A stretch of 64,000 nt of DNA, taken from Geofilum rubicundum JCM 15548. GTDB lineage: Bacteria > Bacteroidota > Bacteroidia > Bacteroidales > Marinilabiliaceae. The notes beneath the pieces are model-generated. The model was not told where the DNA came from. It did not search any database and worked only from the letters and a program-made list of their open reading frames with translations. Position 1 is the stretch's first letter; the number at the start of each line of letters is the position of its first letter. The position numbers and the translations under genes were made by a program. This document shows, one piece after another, positions 62,955 to 64,000 of this stretch. Where the stretch lies: assembly GCF_000974365.1 (NCBI RefSeq), contig NZ_BAZW01000003.1:62001-126000 (forward strand). Direction: 5' to 3'.

Positions 62955-64000
62955 TTATGATTTAAACAGTGCGGGCTTAACCGTAATCATTAAATAGGCC
63001 CAATGGTTTGGCCGTAGTTTCACATCATTCAGATTGAAATATTTAGCCGTGGATGAGGTCTTGAAGAATTTACTCAAGCCAAATTGTACCGAGACTTCCC
63101 TGGTAGCCCTATAATTCAACAGGACATCCATTTCGCTTCCAATGTTATTGTCGGCCAAAACTCCTGCATAATAAAAATATTCGGCGAATGAGAATCGATG
63201 GAAAATACACTCGGCACGTAATTTCTTATTTGCAGTCCACTCTAATCCTCCGTAGAAATCGATTAGCCCATGTTGAGGCAGCCGTACGAAATACTCCATA
63301 CTTCCGTTGAACGAATGCGAAGCGCCATACAAGCGGTTGAAGGTGTTGGATTTTCCAGACTCAATATCAGCGCTGGACCCGGAAAAATAGTCGCAGCCAA
63401 TTTTTGCCTTAAGGTGACTGGAAAAGAGGTAATTCATCTTAATGGCCAGCAGGAAGGCACTCAATTCAGAATAGTCGTCATTGTAAACTTTATGGGGATC
63501 TTTTCCACCCTGGAAGTAGGCGGTAAAAATGCCCCCAATTCTGGATGAATCATTTTTTAAGACCAGATTTCCGCCATAAGTCATCCGCGTTTGCAGCAAA
63601 GAAAAATCATTTGCATCTTCAAAGGCATCACAAACCCCAATCAGAGAAAGGGTAAGACTGTTGTTTAATGGTTTGGATAACCACAAGTAGGCCAAAGCTT
63701 TGTAATTCTGATTGTTTGGATATGAATAATCGGCGTTGACAAGGTTGTCGGACGAGTTATTGTAAGCCCATCCGGAATGCACCGATGCAGCGTTTTTCTC
63801 ATATTTTAACAGCAAAACATCGTGGGCGGTTCCGGTGTAACTCCAAACGGGAGAAGCAAACAACCTCTGGTCGTCATACCTCAATGCCTGCCGGCCCATT
63901 TTGATCGAGAATTCGGGCGATATGAGCCACTCGAACCAGCCTTCATACATTTCAATTTTTGAGGTATTCGCTTTATTATTACTGTTGCCCCATATTCGGG
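62955..64000 (-). CDS. Alginate-export-like outer membrane porin (5' truncated by window edge)
   Basis: The C-terminal 348 residues of a beta-barrel protein of the alginate export family; the frame is open to the window end. IKMGRQALRYDDQRLFAS near the beginning is the typical family motif, and alternating amphipathic strands follow to the end (WAYLMITVKPALF). Such porins in Bacteroidota often carry anionic oligosaccharides or oxyanions. It lies 18 bases upstream of modA and probably belongs to the same transcript, so passage of molybdate across the outer membrane is a fair inference. Confidence 0.8.
   Translation of the reverse strand, partial: RIWGNSNNKANTSKIEMYEGWFEWLISPEFSIKMGRQALRYDDQRLFASPVWSYTGTAHDVLLLKYEKNAASVHSGWAYNNSSDNLVNADYSYPNNQNYKALAYLWLSKPLNNSLTLSLIGVCDAFEDANDFSLLQTRMTYGGNLVLKNDSSRIGGIFTAYFQGGKDPHKVYNDDYSELSAFLLAIKMNYLFSSHLKAKIGCDYFSGSSADIESGKSNTFNRLYGASHSFNGSMEYFVRLPQHGLIDFYGGLEWTANKKLRAECIFHRFSFAEYFYYAGVLADNNIGSEMDVLLNYRATREVSVQFGLSKFFKTSSTAKYFNLNDVKLRPNHWAYLMITVKPALFKS

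Overview
The window looks like a chromosomal segment of an anaerobic or facultative member of the Bacteroidota, perhaps near Marinilabiliales (the order is a guess). The grounds are the gene families, a type IX secretion sorting domain on a cell-surface beta-helix protein, start codons without Shine-Dalgarno sequences, and a few TAnnTTTG promoter boxes of the Bacteroidota type. Pyruvate:ferredoxin oxidoreductase and pyruvate phosphate dikinase point to fermentative or anaerobic central metabolism.

Layout. 1-12.7 kb is ordinary housekeeping: the 3' part of rho, an AAA+ ATPase, nifJ, a minus-strand FkbM methyltransferase beside a REP-like hairpin pair, a dihydroorotate-dehydrogenase-like flavoprotein, ppdK, ruvX and def, most closed by clear terminators. 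12.9-21.4 kb is unusual: five tandem paralogues of a FemAB/GNAT-like acyltransferase, with a choline/ethanolamine-kinase-like gene and an unrecognised 408-residue gene set between them. A minus-strand SAF-domain oxidoreductase then separates this array from the main glycan locus.

22.9-50.2 kb is one long, tightly packed plus-strand polysaccharide operon. It holds an ABC exporter/flippase, a 3-amino-3,6-dideoxyhexose module (two FdtA-like ketoisomerases, two hexapeptide acyltransferases, two DegT-type aminotransferases, a sixth FemAB-like gene) and a run of family-2-like glycosyltransferases. It continues with a nonulosonic acid module (NeuB without its SAF domain, and a NeuA-phosphatase fusion), an O-antigen ligase/polymerase-like protein, GT-B glycosyltransferases, a CapK-like adenylate-forming enzyme, a deacetylase-like protein, and WecB/WecC for UDP-ManNAcA. 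50.2-58.1 kb holds two minus-strand ATP-grasp paralogues, then the initiating side of the pathway: a PglC-like phosphoglycosyltransferase, a glycosyltransferase, a PglE-like aminotransferase and a PglF-like 4,6-dehydratase.

58.4-60.2 kb encodes a secreted parallel beta-helix protein. 60.2-64 kb is a minus-strand molybdate uptake operon (modA, a stand-alone TOBE protein, modB, modC) headed by a porin-like gene that runs off the window.

Taken together, the middle 40 kb would build an undecaprenyl-linked or lipid-linked heteroglycan rich in amino sugars and uronic or nonulosonic acids, decorated by acyl or aminoacyl transfer. Ten single-base frame breaks interrupt nine genes of this region. Every one is repaired by adding a single base to a homopolymer run, which suggests sequencing deletions more than gene decay. 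The best candidate for something undescribed is the FemAB-like array with its kinase and its unrecognised partner.
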